Below are positions 1 to 9,766 of a stretch of 64,000 nucleotides of DNA, one piece after another. Source of the stretch: an uncultured Elusimicrobia bacterium (GTDB lineage: Bacteria > Elusimicrobiota > Elusimicrobia > Elusimicrobiales > UBA9959); assembly GCA_903889965.1 (NCBI GenBank), contig CAISZM010000030.1, positions 1 through 64,000 of the forward strand, given 5' to 3'. How positions within the stretch are numbered: position 1 is the stretch's first letter; every line of letters starts with the position of its first letter. Position numbers and translations under genes: made by a program. A model generated the notes under the pieces. The model searched no databases. It was not told the DNA's origin and saw only the letters and a list, made by a program, of their open reading frames with translations.

Positions 1-297
1 GGCTCCGGCCGTTAGCATGGAAAAATCCTTAAGGCGCGGCTCGGCGAAGACCATGTGCGTGTGACTGTCGACGAAACCGGGCAGGCACACCCCGTTAACC
101 TCTATCTTAACGGCTTTTTTTGCCAGGCGGTGCCGCGACACGGCCCCCTTGGGGCCGGCGGCTACTACCATGCCCCCGTCCACCAGCACAGCGGCGTTCT
201 TTACCAGCCCGGTTTCGCGCATGGCCGCGCCGGCGCGGGGGCCGTCGTCCCCGGCGAAGGTCAGGAGTTGCTTGATACCGGTGAATAGTGTAGCCAT
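1..297 (-). CDS. hutI: Imidazolonepropionase (partial, N-terminal part; gene runs off the left edge)
   Basis: Reverse-strand translation MATLFTGIKQLLTFAGDDGPR...VNGVCLPGFVDSHTHMVFAEPR has the amidohydrolase metal motif DSHTH; next to hutU/hutH. Confidence 0.85.
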   Translation of the reverse strand, partial: MATLFTGIKQLLTFAGDDGPRAGAAMRETGLVKNAAVLVDGGMVVAAGPKGAVSRHRLAKKAVKIEVNGVCLPGFVDSHTHMVFAEPRLKDFSMLTAGA

Positions 298-320
298 AAT
301 TTTGCCGCCGCGGTTTTTTC

Positions 321-818
321 CTACCTGAAATTATCGAACTGCAGCGTTATGCCGAAATCCCCGCCCCGCAGCAGCGTCATCACGTTCTGCAGCTCGTCCT
401 TGGACTTTGAAGTCACGCGCAGGGTATCTCCCTGTATGGAGACGTTGGCCTTCAGCTTCTGCTCCTTGATGGCCTTCACTATCTCCTTGGCCTTATCCTG
501 CGGTATGCCCTGCTGTATCTTGATGACCTGCTTCGCCTGGCCGCCGAGCGCGTTGTCTATTTTCTGCGGCTCGAAGTTTTTCAACGGCAGGCCGCGCTTT
601 GAAAGCTTGGTCAGGAGAGCGTCGTAGAGCGCCTTGATCTTGTAGTCGTCCGAGGACATGAGCAGGAGGGTATTCGCCTTTTTGTCGAAGTTTATGTCGG
701 AATTGGAACCTTTGAAATCATAGCGGTTCACGATCTCCTTCATGGCCACGGCTATCGCCTCGTCCACGATGTTATAATCCACCTTTGAAACCACGTCGAA
801 ACTGAATTCTGAAGCCAT
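321..818 (-). CDS. yajQ: YajQ family (DUF520) nucleotide-binding protein
   Basis: MASEFSFDVVSKVDYNIVDEAI..NRYDFKG..GDFGITLQFDNFR is typical of YajQ over its full length. Confidence 0.93.
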   Translation of the reverse strand: MASEFSFDVVSKVDYNIVDEAIAVAMKEIVNRYDFKGSNSDINFDKKANTLLLMSSDDYKIKALYDALLTKLSKRGLPLKNFEPQKIDNALGGQAKQVIKIQQGIPQDKAKEIVKAIKEQKLKANVSIQGDTLRVTSKSKDELQNVMTLLRGGDFGITLQFDNFR

Positions 819-886
819 ACGGAACCTCCGGTTGATTTTTATTTAGCTTAACTTCCTAAAATATCCCGCGGTTTGCGCCCTGCCGC

Positions 887-2539
887 CTACTTCTTCATCG
901 GTATCTTCACGCCCTTCTTTTTAGCGAAGTCACGCGCAAGCTTGTAGCCGGCGTCGGCATGGCGCAGCACGCCCATGGCCGGATCGTTGGTCAGCACGCG
1001 CTCAAGGCGCAGCGCCATCTCCCGCGTTCCGTCGGCCACCGTGACCTGCCCGGCGTGCAGCGAATAACCCATTCCCACCCCGCCGCCGTGGTGGAACGAC
1101 ACCCAGCTGGCTCCCGAGGCGGTATTCACGAGCGCGTTCAGTATAGGCCAGTCCGCTATGGCGTCGGAACCATCCTTCATGGCCTCGGTTTCGCGGTAAG
1201 GGCTCGCCACGGAACCGGAATCCAGGTGGTCGCGCCCTATAACTATCGGCGCGGAGATCTTGCCCTTTTTCACAAGGTCGTTAATGCGCATGCCCATAAG
1301 GTGCCGCTCGCCGTAACCGAGCCAGCAGATGCGGGACGGGAGGCCCTGGAACTTAACTTTTTTGGAAGCCATGTCGATCCAGCGGCGCAGGTGCGCGTTT
1401 TTCGGGAACAGGTCAAGCGCCAGTTTGTCGGTAAGGGCGATGTCCCTGGGATCTCCGGAGAGGGCGGCCCAGCGGAAAGGGCCCTTGCCCTCGCAAAACA
1501 GGTCGCGGATGTAGGCGGGAACGAAGCCGGGGAAATCGTAGGCGTTTTTAACCCCCTGTTTAAAGGCCATGGTGCGGATATTATTGCCGTAGTCGAAGGT
1601 CACGGCTCCGGCCTTTTGGAGCTTCAGCATGGCCTCGACGTGTACGGCGATGGATTCCATGGCGAGCTTCAGATATTTTACGGGATCGGCTTCGCGCAGA
1701 AGAGCGGCTTCGCGCACGCCGTAACCTTTTGGAATATACCCCTTGAGCGGGTCGTGAGCGGAGGTCTGGTCGGTCAGCACGTCTATCTTGACGCCGCGGC
1801 GGGCCATCTCGGGCAGCACCTCGGCGCAGTTGCCCAGGAGCCCTATGGAAAGAGGCTGTTTCGCCTTCAGCGCCTTATCGGCCAGAAGGAGCGCCTCGTC
1901 CAGCGTGCGGGCCATCGTATCCACGTACTCGGTATCCAGCCGCTTGCGTATGCGGGTCTCGTCGGCTTCCACAACGATGGCCACGCCGCCGTTCATCGTG
2001 ACCGCGAGCGGCTGGGCGCCGCCCATGCCGCCGAGGCCGCCGGTAACGGTCAGTTTGCCCGCCAGGTCGCTCTTAAAATGTTTACGTGCGCACGCGGCGA
2101 AGGTTTCGTACGTCCCCTGCAGTATGCCCTGCGTGCCGATGTATATCCAGGATCCGGCCGTCATCTGGCCGTACATCATCAGGCCCTTTTTTTCCAGCTC
2201 GTCGAACACTTCCCAATTGGCCCAGTTGCCGACCAGGTTGGAGTTCGCGATTATCACGCGCGGGGAATGCTCGTGGGTGCGCAGTACGCCCACCGGCTTG
2301 CCGGACTGCACCAGCAGGGTTTCGTCGTTCTCGAGCTTCCGCAGCGAGGAAACTATCGCGTGATAGCATTCCCAGTTCCGGGCCGCCTTGCCCCGACCGC
2401 CGTAAACTATCAAGTCCTCCGGCCGTTCGGCCACTTCCGGGTCAAGGTTGTTCATCAGCATGCGCAATGCCGCTTCCTGCTGCCAGCCTTTGCATGATAT
2501 TTTATTGCCTCTCGGCGCGCGTATGATCTTACCGTTCAT
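887..2539 (-). CDS. hutU: Urocanate hydratase
   Basis: 550 aa; [71 protein letters not shown] motifs. Confidence 0.97.
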   Translation of the reverse strand: MNGKIIRAPRGNKISCKGWQQEAALRMLMNNLDPEVAERPEDLIVYGGRGKAARNWECYHAIVSSLRKLENDETLLVQSGKPVGVLRTHEHSPRVIIANSNLVGNWANWEVFDELEKKGLMMYGQMTAGSWIYIGTQGILQGTYETFAACARKHFKSDLAGKLTVTGGLGGMGGAQPLAVTMNGGVAIVVEADETRIRKRLDTEYVDTMARTLDEALLLADKALKAKQPLSIGLLGNCAEVLPEMARRGVKIDVLTDQTSAHDPLKGYIPKGYGVREAALLREADPVKYLKLAMESIAVHVEAMLKLQKAGAVTFDYGNNIRTMAFKQGVKNAYDFPGFVPAYIRDLFCEGKGPFRWAALSGDPRDIALTDKLALDLFPKNAHLRRWIDMASKKVKFQGLPSRICWLGYGERHLMGMRINDLVKKGKISAPIVIGRDHLDSGSVASPYRETEAMKDGSDAIADWPILNALVNTASGASWVSFHHGGGVGMGYSLHAGQVTVADGTREMALRLERVLTNDPAMGVLRHADAGYKLARDFAKKKGVKIPMKK

Positions 2540-2586
2540 CTGTTATCCTCGCCTTTTCACAAGTCTTGCGCTTCGGCCGCTTCGCC

Positions 2587-4134
2587 TTACTTTTTACGTT
2601 TAGTTATTTCCATTTTATCCTGATCCGGAACGAAGCGCCCGTCCAGTATGGCCCCGGACAGCGCTTCTATGCGCCCGGAGAACACTTCGTCGCCCTTGAA
2701 GGCCGGGGATATCTTCCTGAGCCCGGCCATGGCCGCCTCTATAACGGGCCCGGACCGGAGCGGACGGTGAAAATCCAGGCCTTCGGCCGCGGCCATCATC
2801 TCTATGGCGGTTATGTACGCCACATTGCGCACCACGGTCTTCAGTTTAAGGGCGGCGGTCATGCCCATGCTGACGAAGTCTTCCTTGTTGGCGGAAGTGG
2901 AGATGGAATCGGAGCTTGCCGGGTGGCTGAGCACCTTATTTTCGTTGCAGAGGGCGGCGGCCGTGACGTGGGCTATCATAAAGCCGGATTCAAGGCCCGG
3001 GTTGCGGGCCAGGAAGGGAGGCAGTATCTTAAAATCACCGACCAGCTGCGCTATGCGGCGCTCCGAGATGTTTCCGAGCGCGGTAAGGGCTATGGCGGCG
3101 AAATCCGCCGCAAAAGCCACGGCCTGCCCGTGGAAGTTGCCGCCCGACAACACCTCTATGGAACCCCGCTTTTTACCCTCCACCACCAGGGGGTTGTCCG
3201 TTACCGAGGCGAATTCGGTCTCGAAAACGTCCAGCGCGTAATCTATGGCGTCGAGAACCGCGCCCATGGCCTGCGGCATGCAGCGCAGGGAATACGGGTC
3301 CTGCACGCGTTTATCGTTGACGGCGTGGGAGGAGCGGATGGCGCTGCCTTTCAGCATGGCCTCGAGCATCCTCGCCACTTCCAGCTGGCCGGGATGCCGT
3401 TTAAGCGCGTGTATGCGCCGGTCGAAAGCCGTCGGAGTGCCTTTAAGCGCCTCCAGGCTCATCGCTCCGGCCAGCACGGCCGAATAAAAGAGGTTCATCG
3501 CCTCAAAAAGCGCGAGACCTCCCACGGCCTTCATGCCCTGCGTGCCGTTTATGAGCGCCAAGCCCTCTTTTTCGGCCAGTTCCACCGGTTCTATGCCGGC
3601 CCTGGCCAGCACGAGCCTGGACGCTTCCCAGCCGCCTGAGCCGAGCCTGGCCTTTCCCTCGCCTATCAGCACCAGGGCCATGTGGGCGGAGGGCGCAAGG
3701 TCCCCGCTGGCGCCTACCGACCCCTTGGAGGGTATATGGGGGATCACGCCCTTGTTGATCAGTTCCGCGAGTTTTTTAACGAGCATCGGCCGCACTCCGG
3801 AATTTCCCATGGCCAGCTCGTTCGCGCGGGCGAACATTAGCGCCCTCGCCTCGGCGTCCTCCAGCGGCTCCCCCACTCCGCAGGCGTGGCTGCGTATTAA
3901 ATTGACCTGCAGGCTTTTCAGGCTTTCGCGCGATACCCGCTGACTGGCCAGTTCGCCGAAACCGGTGTTTATTCCGTACATCACGCGGTCCCCGGCCAGC
4001 AGGGCCTCGAGGCTGGCGCGCCGGGCCGCGATAAGCTTAAGCGCCCCGGGAGGGACGACGACTTTCCGCAGTCCGTAAGCCACCTCGGCAAAATCCGCTA
4101 TGTCGGGGGCGGACCCCAGCGTAAAAGGTTTCAT
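2587..4134 (-). CDS. hutH: Histidine ammonia-lyase
   Basis: 515 aa; MIO-forming ASGDLAPSAH motif in GSVGASGDLAPSAHMALVLIGEGKA; YGINTGFGELASQRV. Confidence 0.96.
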   Translation of the reverse strand: MKPFTLGSAPDIADFAEVAYGLRKVVVPPGALKLIAARRASLEALLAGDRVMYGINTGFGELASQRVSRESLKSLQVNLIRSHACGVGEPLEDAEARALMFARANELAMGNSGVRPMLVKKLAELINKGVIPHIPSKGSVGASGDLAPSAHMALVLIGEGKARLGSGGWEASRLVLARAGIEPVELAEKEGLALINGTQGMKAVGGLALFEAMNLFYSAVLAGAMSLEALKGTPTAFDRRIHALKRHPGQLEVARMLEAMLKGSAIRSSHAVNDKRVQDPYSLRCMPQAMGAVLDAIDYALDVFETEFASVTDNPLVVEGKKRGSIEVLSGGNFHGQAVAFAADFAAIALTALGNISERRIAQLVGDFKILPPFLARNPGLESGFMIAHVTAAALCNENKVLSHPASSDSISTSANKEDFVSMGMTAALKLKTVVRNVAYITAIEMMAAAEGLDFHRPLRSGPVIEAAMAGLRKISPAFKGDEVFSGRIEALSGAILDGRFVPDQDKMEITKRKK

Positions 4135-4730
4135 TATTTTTTCCCTTTGCTCTTTTCCACTATATCCGCCACGGTCACCGCGCCGGCGGCGCGGAAGGCG
4201 GCTATGAAATGCTCGAAGATCTTCCTTGTCATCTCCACGTCGCTCAGCGCGCGGTGCCAGTTCTCGTTCGAAATATTGAGTTCGGCCGCAATGCTGCCGA
4301 GCTTATTGCTCTGGAACTTCCAGTGCCTGCGGGCTATGTCCAGAGTGTCCACCACCGGCAGTTCGGGGAATTTAAGGCCCAGGCGCTCGAACTCCATGTT
4401 GAAGAAACCTAGGTCGAAACCCGAGTTGTGAGCCACTATCACCGAGCCCTCCACCGCGGCCAGCAGCCTTGGCGCCACGTCGCCGAACGACGGCCTGCCG
4501 CGCACCATATCGTCAGTTATGCCGTGTATGGCGGAGACTACCGGCGGTATGGGCACGCCGGGGTTGATCAGTTCCGCTATGGTTCCCACGCGCTCCGAGC
4601 CGCGGAAACTTATGGCGGCCACCTCGCAGACACGCGCTGACCTGGGAGAAAGCCCCGTAGTCTCCACGTCGATGAACGTAAACAGCGCCTCATCTATTTT
4701 TGTCTTCTCGATCAGTTCCAGTAAAGCCAT
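4134..4730 (-). CDS. DnaQ-like 3'-5' exonuclease (DNA pol III epsilon/PolC-type domain)
   Basis: FTFIDVETTGLSPRSARVCEVAAI (ExoI), VIVAHNSGFDLGF (ExoII), HRALSDVEMT (ExoIII). Confidence 0.88.
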   Translation of the reverse strand: MALLELIEKTKIDEALFTFIDVETTGLSPRSARVCEVAAISFRGSERVGTIAELINPGVPIPPVVSAIHGITDDMVRGRPSFGDVAPRLLAAVEGSVIVAHNSGFDLGFFNMEFERLGLKFPELPVVDTLDIARRHWKFQSNKLGSIAAELNISNENWHRALSDVEMTRKIFEHFIAAFRAAGAVTVADIVEKSKGKK

Positions 4731-4781
4731 ATCAGAACGCCTCTTTTCCCGCTGCCTTGTCCCGCGGCCCGCAGCCGCCTC

Positions 4782-5495
4782 TTAAAAGCTCCCGTAGTAG
4801 ATATACCTGGTGCAGACCCCGAGAGCGATAGTAATTACCACGCTCAGTCCCACGTTCATTTTGGAGAGATCTATTATCCGCCTGTTCCGCACGTAAAATA
4901 TCTGGAAAGTCCAGGCCGCCGCGAAAGGCAGCCACCAGTAGCCTGCGACGAAGAAAAAGGCCCAGAGCACCACCCGCTCGAATATGAGGAAATACTTTTC
5001 GTCGAACCGGGGAAACTCCTTCCCGAACAGGTCTTTTTCTATGAAGTAGATGAGAACCGTGGTGAAGTCCGTTACGAGGACCATCATGGCCGCTATGGCT
5101 ATCCATTTTTCGGCTATCCGGGTGTTGCCCGCGGGTATCAATATCGGCGAGATCATGAACAGGACGTAGAAATGCAGCAGCTGGTCCACGAGAAAACTGA
5201 GCGTCCCGTCCCTGTAGCCCAGGCCCTTCATGCTGTAAACGCGCAGTTCGTCCACCCCGAAGTGGACGATCAGCATTATCGCCAGCGCCCACCAGCCGCT
5301 CACCTCGAACGGCCCGATTTTTACCCAGGTCAGAGAGAGGTAGGGCCAGGTCAGAGCCGCGGAAACCACGAAGTGGGTCATGCAGTGCAGCAGCATCCCC
5401 CACACGCATTGCCGCTTCAGCCGGTTCACGATGTCGAACTGCAGCGTAAAATCCGCTATGAGGTGCGAGAGGAGAAGGCGCCAGAATATTATCAT
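4782..5495 (-). CDS. DUF3307-like multi-pass membrane protein
   Basis: N-terminus FWRLLLSHLIADFTLQFDIVNRLKR..HCMTHFVVS resembles DUF3307; several hydrophobic helices. Confidence 0.65.
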   Translation of the reverse strand: MIIFWRLLLSHLIADFTLQFDIVNRLKRQCVWGMLLHCMTHFVVSAALTWPYLSLTWVKIGPFEVSGWWALAIMLIVHFGVDELRVYSMKGLGYRDGTLSFLVDQLLHFYVLFMISPILIPAGNTRIAEKWIAIAAMMVLVTDFTTVLIYFIEKDLFGKEFPRFDEKYFLIFERVVLWAFFFVAGYWWLPFAAAWTFQIFYVRNRRIIDLSKMNVGLSVVITIALGVCTRYIYYGSF

Positions 5496-5502
5496 CGTGC
5501 TC

Positions 5503-7686
5503 CTATTTGGCCGTCAGGTTGAAGGACCCGTCCCAATCCCCGGGGACTTCCCTGGCGTATTTTTCCGCCAGTTCAAGGTAGAACCGCGAGGGCCCGTCGC
5601 CGGGCCTGGCTTCAAGCGCGGCTTTAAAATCCTCAGCCGCGGCGGAATGTCTGCCGCCGGAGAAATTATCCATGCCCTTGTTGTAGCTCACGAGCATTTT
5701 CATTATTTCGGGCGCTGCCTCGCCCCTGCGGGCCAAAGGCTCGTAGACCTTCACCGGGATGGCCTTGCCCACCACCCGTATCTGCCCCAGGTAGCGGGCT
5801 TCGAGCAGGTCCCTGGCCTCTTCGAACGTTTCGCCGCTTACCATGATGCGGGAGTGGAAGAATTTGTTGGCGCCTTCAAGCCGCGAACCGAGGTTAACGG
5901 CGTCGCCCATCACGGTGTAGGAGAAACGGGTCATGGAACCCATGTTGCCGACCACCATAGGACCGGTATTGAGGCCGATGCGGCAGGAAAGCCTGGCTGA
6001 TGACTCGGCCTGGGCCGCATTCAGGCGGTCCATTTCGGCTACACAGTCCACGGCGGCCAGGCAGGCCAGCTTGCGGTGGTCCTTCTGGTCCAGGGGGGCG
6101 TTCCAGAAAGCCATTATGGAGTCGCCGATGAACTTGTCCACCACGCCGTCATGCCTTAGTATGACGTCGGTCAGGCCTGACAGGTATTTGTTCAGCAGGG
6201 CGGTAAGCTGCTCGGGAGGGAGTTTTTCGGACATCGTGGTGAAGCCGGCTATATCCAGAAAGAACACCGTCATCTCCCGTTTCTCGCCGCCAAGGGTCAG
6301 GCGGGACGGGTCCCTGGTGATAATTTCCACCACCTTGGGCGACAGGTATTGTCCGAAGGTGTTCTTTATCCACTTCTTCTCCCGGCCCTCGGCGAGGCCT
6401 TTGTCCAGCGTTATATAGGAGAACGGCAGGAAAAAAGCCAGGAAAACGGAACTGAAAGGCATGACCACGCAATTGGAAAGGAGGACGATGTCCGTTATAA
6501 CCAGGGCGCCCATGAAGGCGAAAGAAACGGAAAGCAGGGTTTTCATCGATAATTTTCTCAGGAAAACCGGCAGCCAGGGGAACAGAAGGACCAGCAGCGT
6601 AAAGTATTCCAGCGGGAGCGGGCGGCGGAAATCCCCGGCGATAAGGTTATCGAGAAAAGTGGCGTGGACTTCTACCCCGGGGAGCTGATTGCTGAAGGGG
6701 CTGGGTACATGGTCAAAGGCCGCCGTAGCCGTAGAACCTATGAAAGTTATCCCGCCCCTCAACGCCTCTTTTTCCTGCTCGCTGAGCTTCCCGCTCAGGA
6801 TATCGGCCGCGGAGATGTGCCGGAAGGTGGAAGTTTTAACATCCTTCGCGTTCTTGTCCCAGCCAGGATGCCCTTTCCTGACCGACAGGTACCGGTAATT
6901 GAGCATCTCTTCCTGATCGTACTTCACGACCAGTTCCGCAAGAGGCACCCCTGAATAAACGGCGTAAGCGGCCATGCCCAGTGACGGCACCGGCAGCCCG
7001 GCGCAGCCCTTTCCGCATCGCAGATCTTTAATTTCAAATCCGGCGTCCTTGTAGGTGAACCACTTTTCAAGAGTACCGTCCATGTCCTCGTCCGTGGATA
7101 AAAAAGGCCGGTAGCGGCGCACCTGCCCGTCGGAATCCTTCGTAGCCCCCACCTCCGGGTGGGCGATAAGAGCGCTGGCGCCGGCAAGCCCTTCTATCGG
7201 ATGCTTTATGAGGTTCGTGTCCGGATCGACGAAGGTAAGGTTTACAACATTGCCGGCCCTCGCCGCGGCTTCCACGTACGCCCTGTCGTTTTCAGGGTTA
7301 TCGCGGTCCGGCTCCGCCAGTATTATGTCGACCCCGATACTTTTAACTCCGAGCTTGTTCAGCCGGTCCACCAGTTCGCCGTAAAAGCGCCTTTTAATGG
7401 GCCAGCCGTACTTCGACAGCGTCAGCTCATCCAGCGCGGTTATCGTTATTTTCGGGTTCGGGGCCCTGTTGACATATTTCCCGTAGATATATTCCGGGGA
7501 AACTTCCTTGACGGAGGGATCGAAGAAAGACAGCATCTGCGGCAGGTTAACGACAAAATAGTCCCAACTGTAATCGAGCCGGCGCGTGGCGGGAAAGATC
7601 ACGGAAAGGAAAAGCCAGGCCAGCGAAAAGATCACCGTGCCGAAGTAGAGTTTTTTATGCCCCGGTACCTTGCTCTTTGTTTTCAT
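5503..7686 (-). CDS. CHASE2 domain class III adenylate/guanylate cyclase
   Basis: N-terminal CHASE2-like extracellular region (ITITALDELTLSKYGWPIKRRFYGELVDRL..IGVDIILAEPD), TM segments, then cyclase core MTVFFLDIAGFTTMSEKL..VDKFIGDSIMAFWNAP..FSYTVMGDAVNLGSRLEGANK. Confidence 0.92.
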   Translation of the reverse strand: MKTKSKVPGHKKLYFGTVIFSLAWLFLSVIFPATRRLDYSWDYFVVNLPQMLSFFDPSVKEVSPEYIYGKYVNRAPNPKITITALDELTLSKYGWPIKRRFYGELVDRLNKLGVKSIGVDIILAEPDRDNPENDRAYVEAAARAGNVVNLTFVDPDTNLIKHPIEGLAGASALIAHPEVGATKDSDGQVRRYRPFLSTDEDMDGTLEKWFTYKDAGFEIKDLRCGKGCAGLPVPSLGMAAYAVYSGVPLAELVVKYDQEEMLNYRYLSVRKGHPGWDKNAKDVKTSTFRHISAADILSGKLSEQEKEALRGGITFIGSTATAAFDHVPSPFSNQLPGVEVHATFLDNLIAGDFRRPLPLEYFTLLVLLFPWLPVFLRKLSMKTLLSVSFAFMGALVITDIVLLSNCVVMPFSSVFLAFFLPFSYITLDKGLAEGREKKWIKNTFGQYLSPKVVEIITRDPSRLTLGGEKREMTVFFLDIAGFTTMSEKLPPEQLTALLNKYLSGLTDVILRHDGVVDKFIGDSIMAFWNAPLDQKDHRKLACLAAVDCVAEMDRLNAAQAESSARLSCRIGLNTGPMVVGNMGSMTRFSYTVMGDAVNLGSRLEGANKFFHSRIMVSGETFEEARDLLEARYLGQIRVVGKAIPVKVYEPLARRGEAAPEIMKMLVSYNKGMDNFSGGRHSAAAEDFKAALEARPGDGPSRFYLELAEKYAREVPGDWDGSFNLTAK

Positions 7687-7728
7687 TTTGCCTATCCCCG
7701 TGCCGTTCGGCCCATGCCCGCCAGGCCG

Positions 7729-9744
7729 TCACTTTACCGTGAATTTGAACACCCCGCCCCGTCCGGCTTCCGTCCATATTCTGCCGCCGTGCAGTTCCAC
7801 TATCTTGCGCGCTATGGCAAGCCCCAGGCCGAAACCCGCTTCGCCCTCGCCGGACTTCAGCCGCTTGTACTTTTCGAAAACCGCTTCGGTCTGGTCCGCC
7901 GGGATGCCGGGGCCGGTATCGGCCACCGTGAACAGCAGCGTGCCGAACCCGGCCTGAACCGAGGCCGTAACCCTGCCGCCCGCCGGAGTGAACTTCCAGG
8001 CGTTGGAAAGCAGGTTCTCCACGACCCTGCGCAGCAGGGAGGAGTCCGCGGAGAACTCGAGCTTTTCCGCACCCCCCTTTTCCACCAGGAACTCTATTTT
8101 TTTCTCCTCGAACAGCGCGCGGAAACCCTCGGCCGCGGAAGAAAGGAAGTCGGCCGCGTTGACTTTGCGCAGGTCCGGTTTCAACTGCCCGGCCTCCATG
8201 CGCGAAATATCCAGTATATTTTCCAGCAGCTTAAAAAGCCTGTCGCTCGAATCTTTGACGTTCCTGACATAACCGGCCTGCCTAGCCTCCGGAGGGAATT
8301 CCAGCCCCAGGAGCTTTATGTAGCCCTGCATTGTGAGCAGCGGCGCGCGCAGGTCATGGGCGACGGATTGGAAGAATTCCTCTTTCATGCGCTGCATCTT
8401 CTGTTCGAGAGTGATATCGCGCAGCACTATGAAGACCGCCGGCTCCTGGACCTTGGACGCGAGGGTCTGCACGCTGACCCGGTAAAAACGGTTCTCCCCT
8501 CCGGAGTCCAACTCTATCACCCCTCCCTTGGAGGCCGCTTTCTTATGGATCAGCCCGGCGACCTTGCGGCGGAGCTGCTCGCTCTCGGCAATGGGCTCGT
8601 CCCCTATCCCAAGGAGCGCCCGTGCGGAGGCGTTGGCGTAAAGGAGTTCCCCGCGCATATCACAAAGCATGATGGAGTCGTGTATAAGGCTCACCAGCAG
8701 TTCCAGCTTCTGCTTCTCGGCAAAGATCTTTTCCACCTGTATGCCGTGGTAGCGGTCCACTTCGCGCATCATGGAATTGAAGGCGCGGAGCAGCTGCTCG
8801 AGTTCGTAAAACTCGGTGCGTTCGCTTACCGCAGTCTTGAACTCTCCGGCCGAAACCCTCCCGGCGCCTTCCATGAGCGCCGCGACCGGCCCCGCCAGCC
8901 TGCGCGTGAACAGCAGTGCGGAGAAATAAAACACGGTAGCCACCGCCAGCAGGAAGAAGGCCATCAGCCAGGCTATCCTGTTGATCCCGGAAAAAGCTTC
9001 AGCGCGGTTCTCGAGCGCAACCACGAACAGGTCCAGCCCTTGCGCCTTGGCGGCCGCCCCGATATAATCTCCGGCGCGCCCCTTTATCTCGAATACCGGG
9101 CCGCGCTTCAGTATGTCCCTCACCTCGGCGCTGTCGAAACGCTCGAAAGCCCCGGAGAGCGGGAGAGCGTTCCCTTCCGCGTCCGACAGCAGGAGTCCGC
9201 CGGTTGCCCCCAGCCGCTGCGAGCGCAGTTTCTCGAAGAGATCCCTCAGGTTTACCGCCGCGAATGCGTAATAGCCCCCGCCGAGCGGATAGACCATCCG
9301 GCAGATCGGCATGTCATAGATCATCTCGAAATGGCCCAGCGAGGGCCTCCCGTTGACCGAAGCGGTCAGGAACTGCTGGTCGCGCCTCAGGTCAAGATAG
9401 CCGAAGTAACGCTTCAGCTCCGGCACCCCGCCGCTCAGTATTTCCCTGCCGTCGGGCCCCGTAAAGGCCAGGTAGAGGAATTCAGGATTGATCTTAAGGA
9501 CCTTGTCCAGCGCGGCCCGGTTGACATGGGGCCCGTCGCCGGACCACATGCGCTCGAACCGGCGAGACAGGTCCTGCGCTTCCCGCTCTATCGTGATGGA
9601 GGCCATCTGCGAAACGTTCTGCTGCAGGTTCGAGATGTCCTGTTTCGCCCGGGCCTGGAAATAATACAGCACGAAGCCGGCCGGGACTATGGGGATGAGC
9701 CCGGCCCCGAACACGATAAGCAGCAGCCTGTTGAGCAATTTCAT
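7729..9744 (-). CDS. Membrane sensor histidine kinase (sensor domain-HAMP-PAS-HisKA-HATPase)
   Basis: H-box FFQSVAHDLRAPLLTMQGYI, N-box LLSNAWKFTPAGG, G boxes DTGPGIPADQ and GFGLGLAIARKIVELHGG. Confidence 0.93.
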   Translation of the reverse strand: MKLLNRLLLIVFGAGLIPIVPAGFVLYYFQARAKQDISNLQQNVSQMASITIEREAQDLSRRFERMWSGDGPHVNRAALDKVLKINPEFLYLAFTGPDGREILSGGVPELKRYFGYLDLRRDQQFLTASVNGRPSLGHFEMIYDMPICRMVYPLGGGYYAFAAVNLRDLFEKLRSQRLGATGGLLLSDAEGNALPLSGAFERFDSAEVRDILKRGPVFEIKGRAGDYIGAAAKAQGLDLFVVALENRAEAFSGINRIAWLMAFFLLAVATVFYFSALLFTRRLAGPVAALMEGAGRVSAGEFKTAVSERTEFYELEQLLRAFNSMMREVDRYHGIQVEKIFAEKQKLELLVSLIHDSIMLCDMRGELLYANASARALLGIGDEPIAESEQLRRKVAGLIHKKAASKGGVIELDSGGENRFYRVSVQTLASKVQEPAVFIVLRDITLEQKMQRMKEEFFQSVAHDLRAPLLTMQGYIKLLGLEFPPEARQAGYVRNVKDSSDRLFKLLENILDISRMEAGQLKPDLRKVNAADFLSSAAEGFRALFEEKKIEFLVEKGGAEKLEFSADSSLLRRVVENLLSNAWKFTPAGGRVTASVQAGFGTLLFTVADTGPGIPADQTEAVFEKYKRLKSGEGEAGFGLGLAIARKIVELHGGRIWTEAGRGGVFKFTVK

Positions 9745-9766
9745 TGATAACCGTCCGAACCGCGCC

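Noticed and set aside
959-2497. 512-aa plus-strand ORF opposite hutU
   Set aside because: Shadow ORF of a highly conserved enzyme gene; no domain signature.
7159-9747. 862-aa plus-strand ORF opposite the sensor kinase and cyclase
   Set aside because: Antisense to two motif-rich genes; composition (His/Arg/Gly/Gln-rich, no recognisable domains) is typical of GC-rich antisense open frames.
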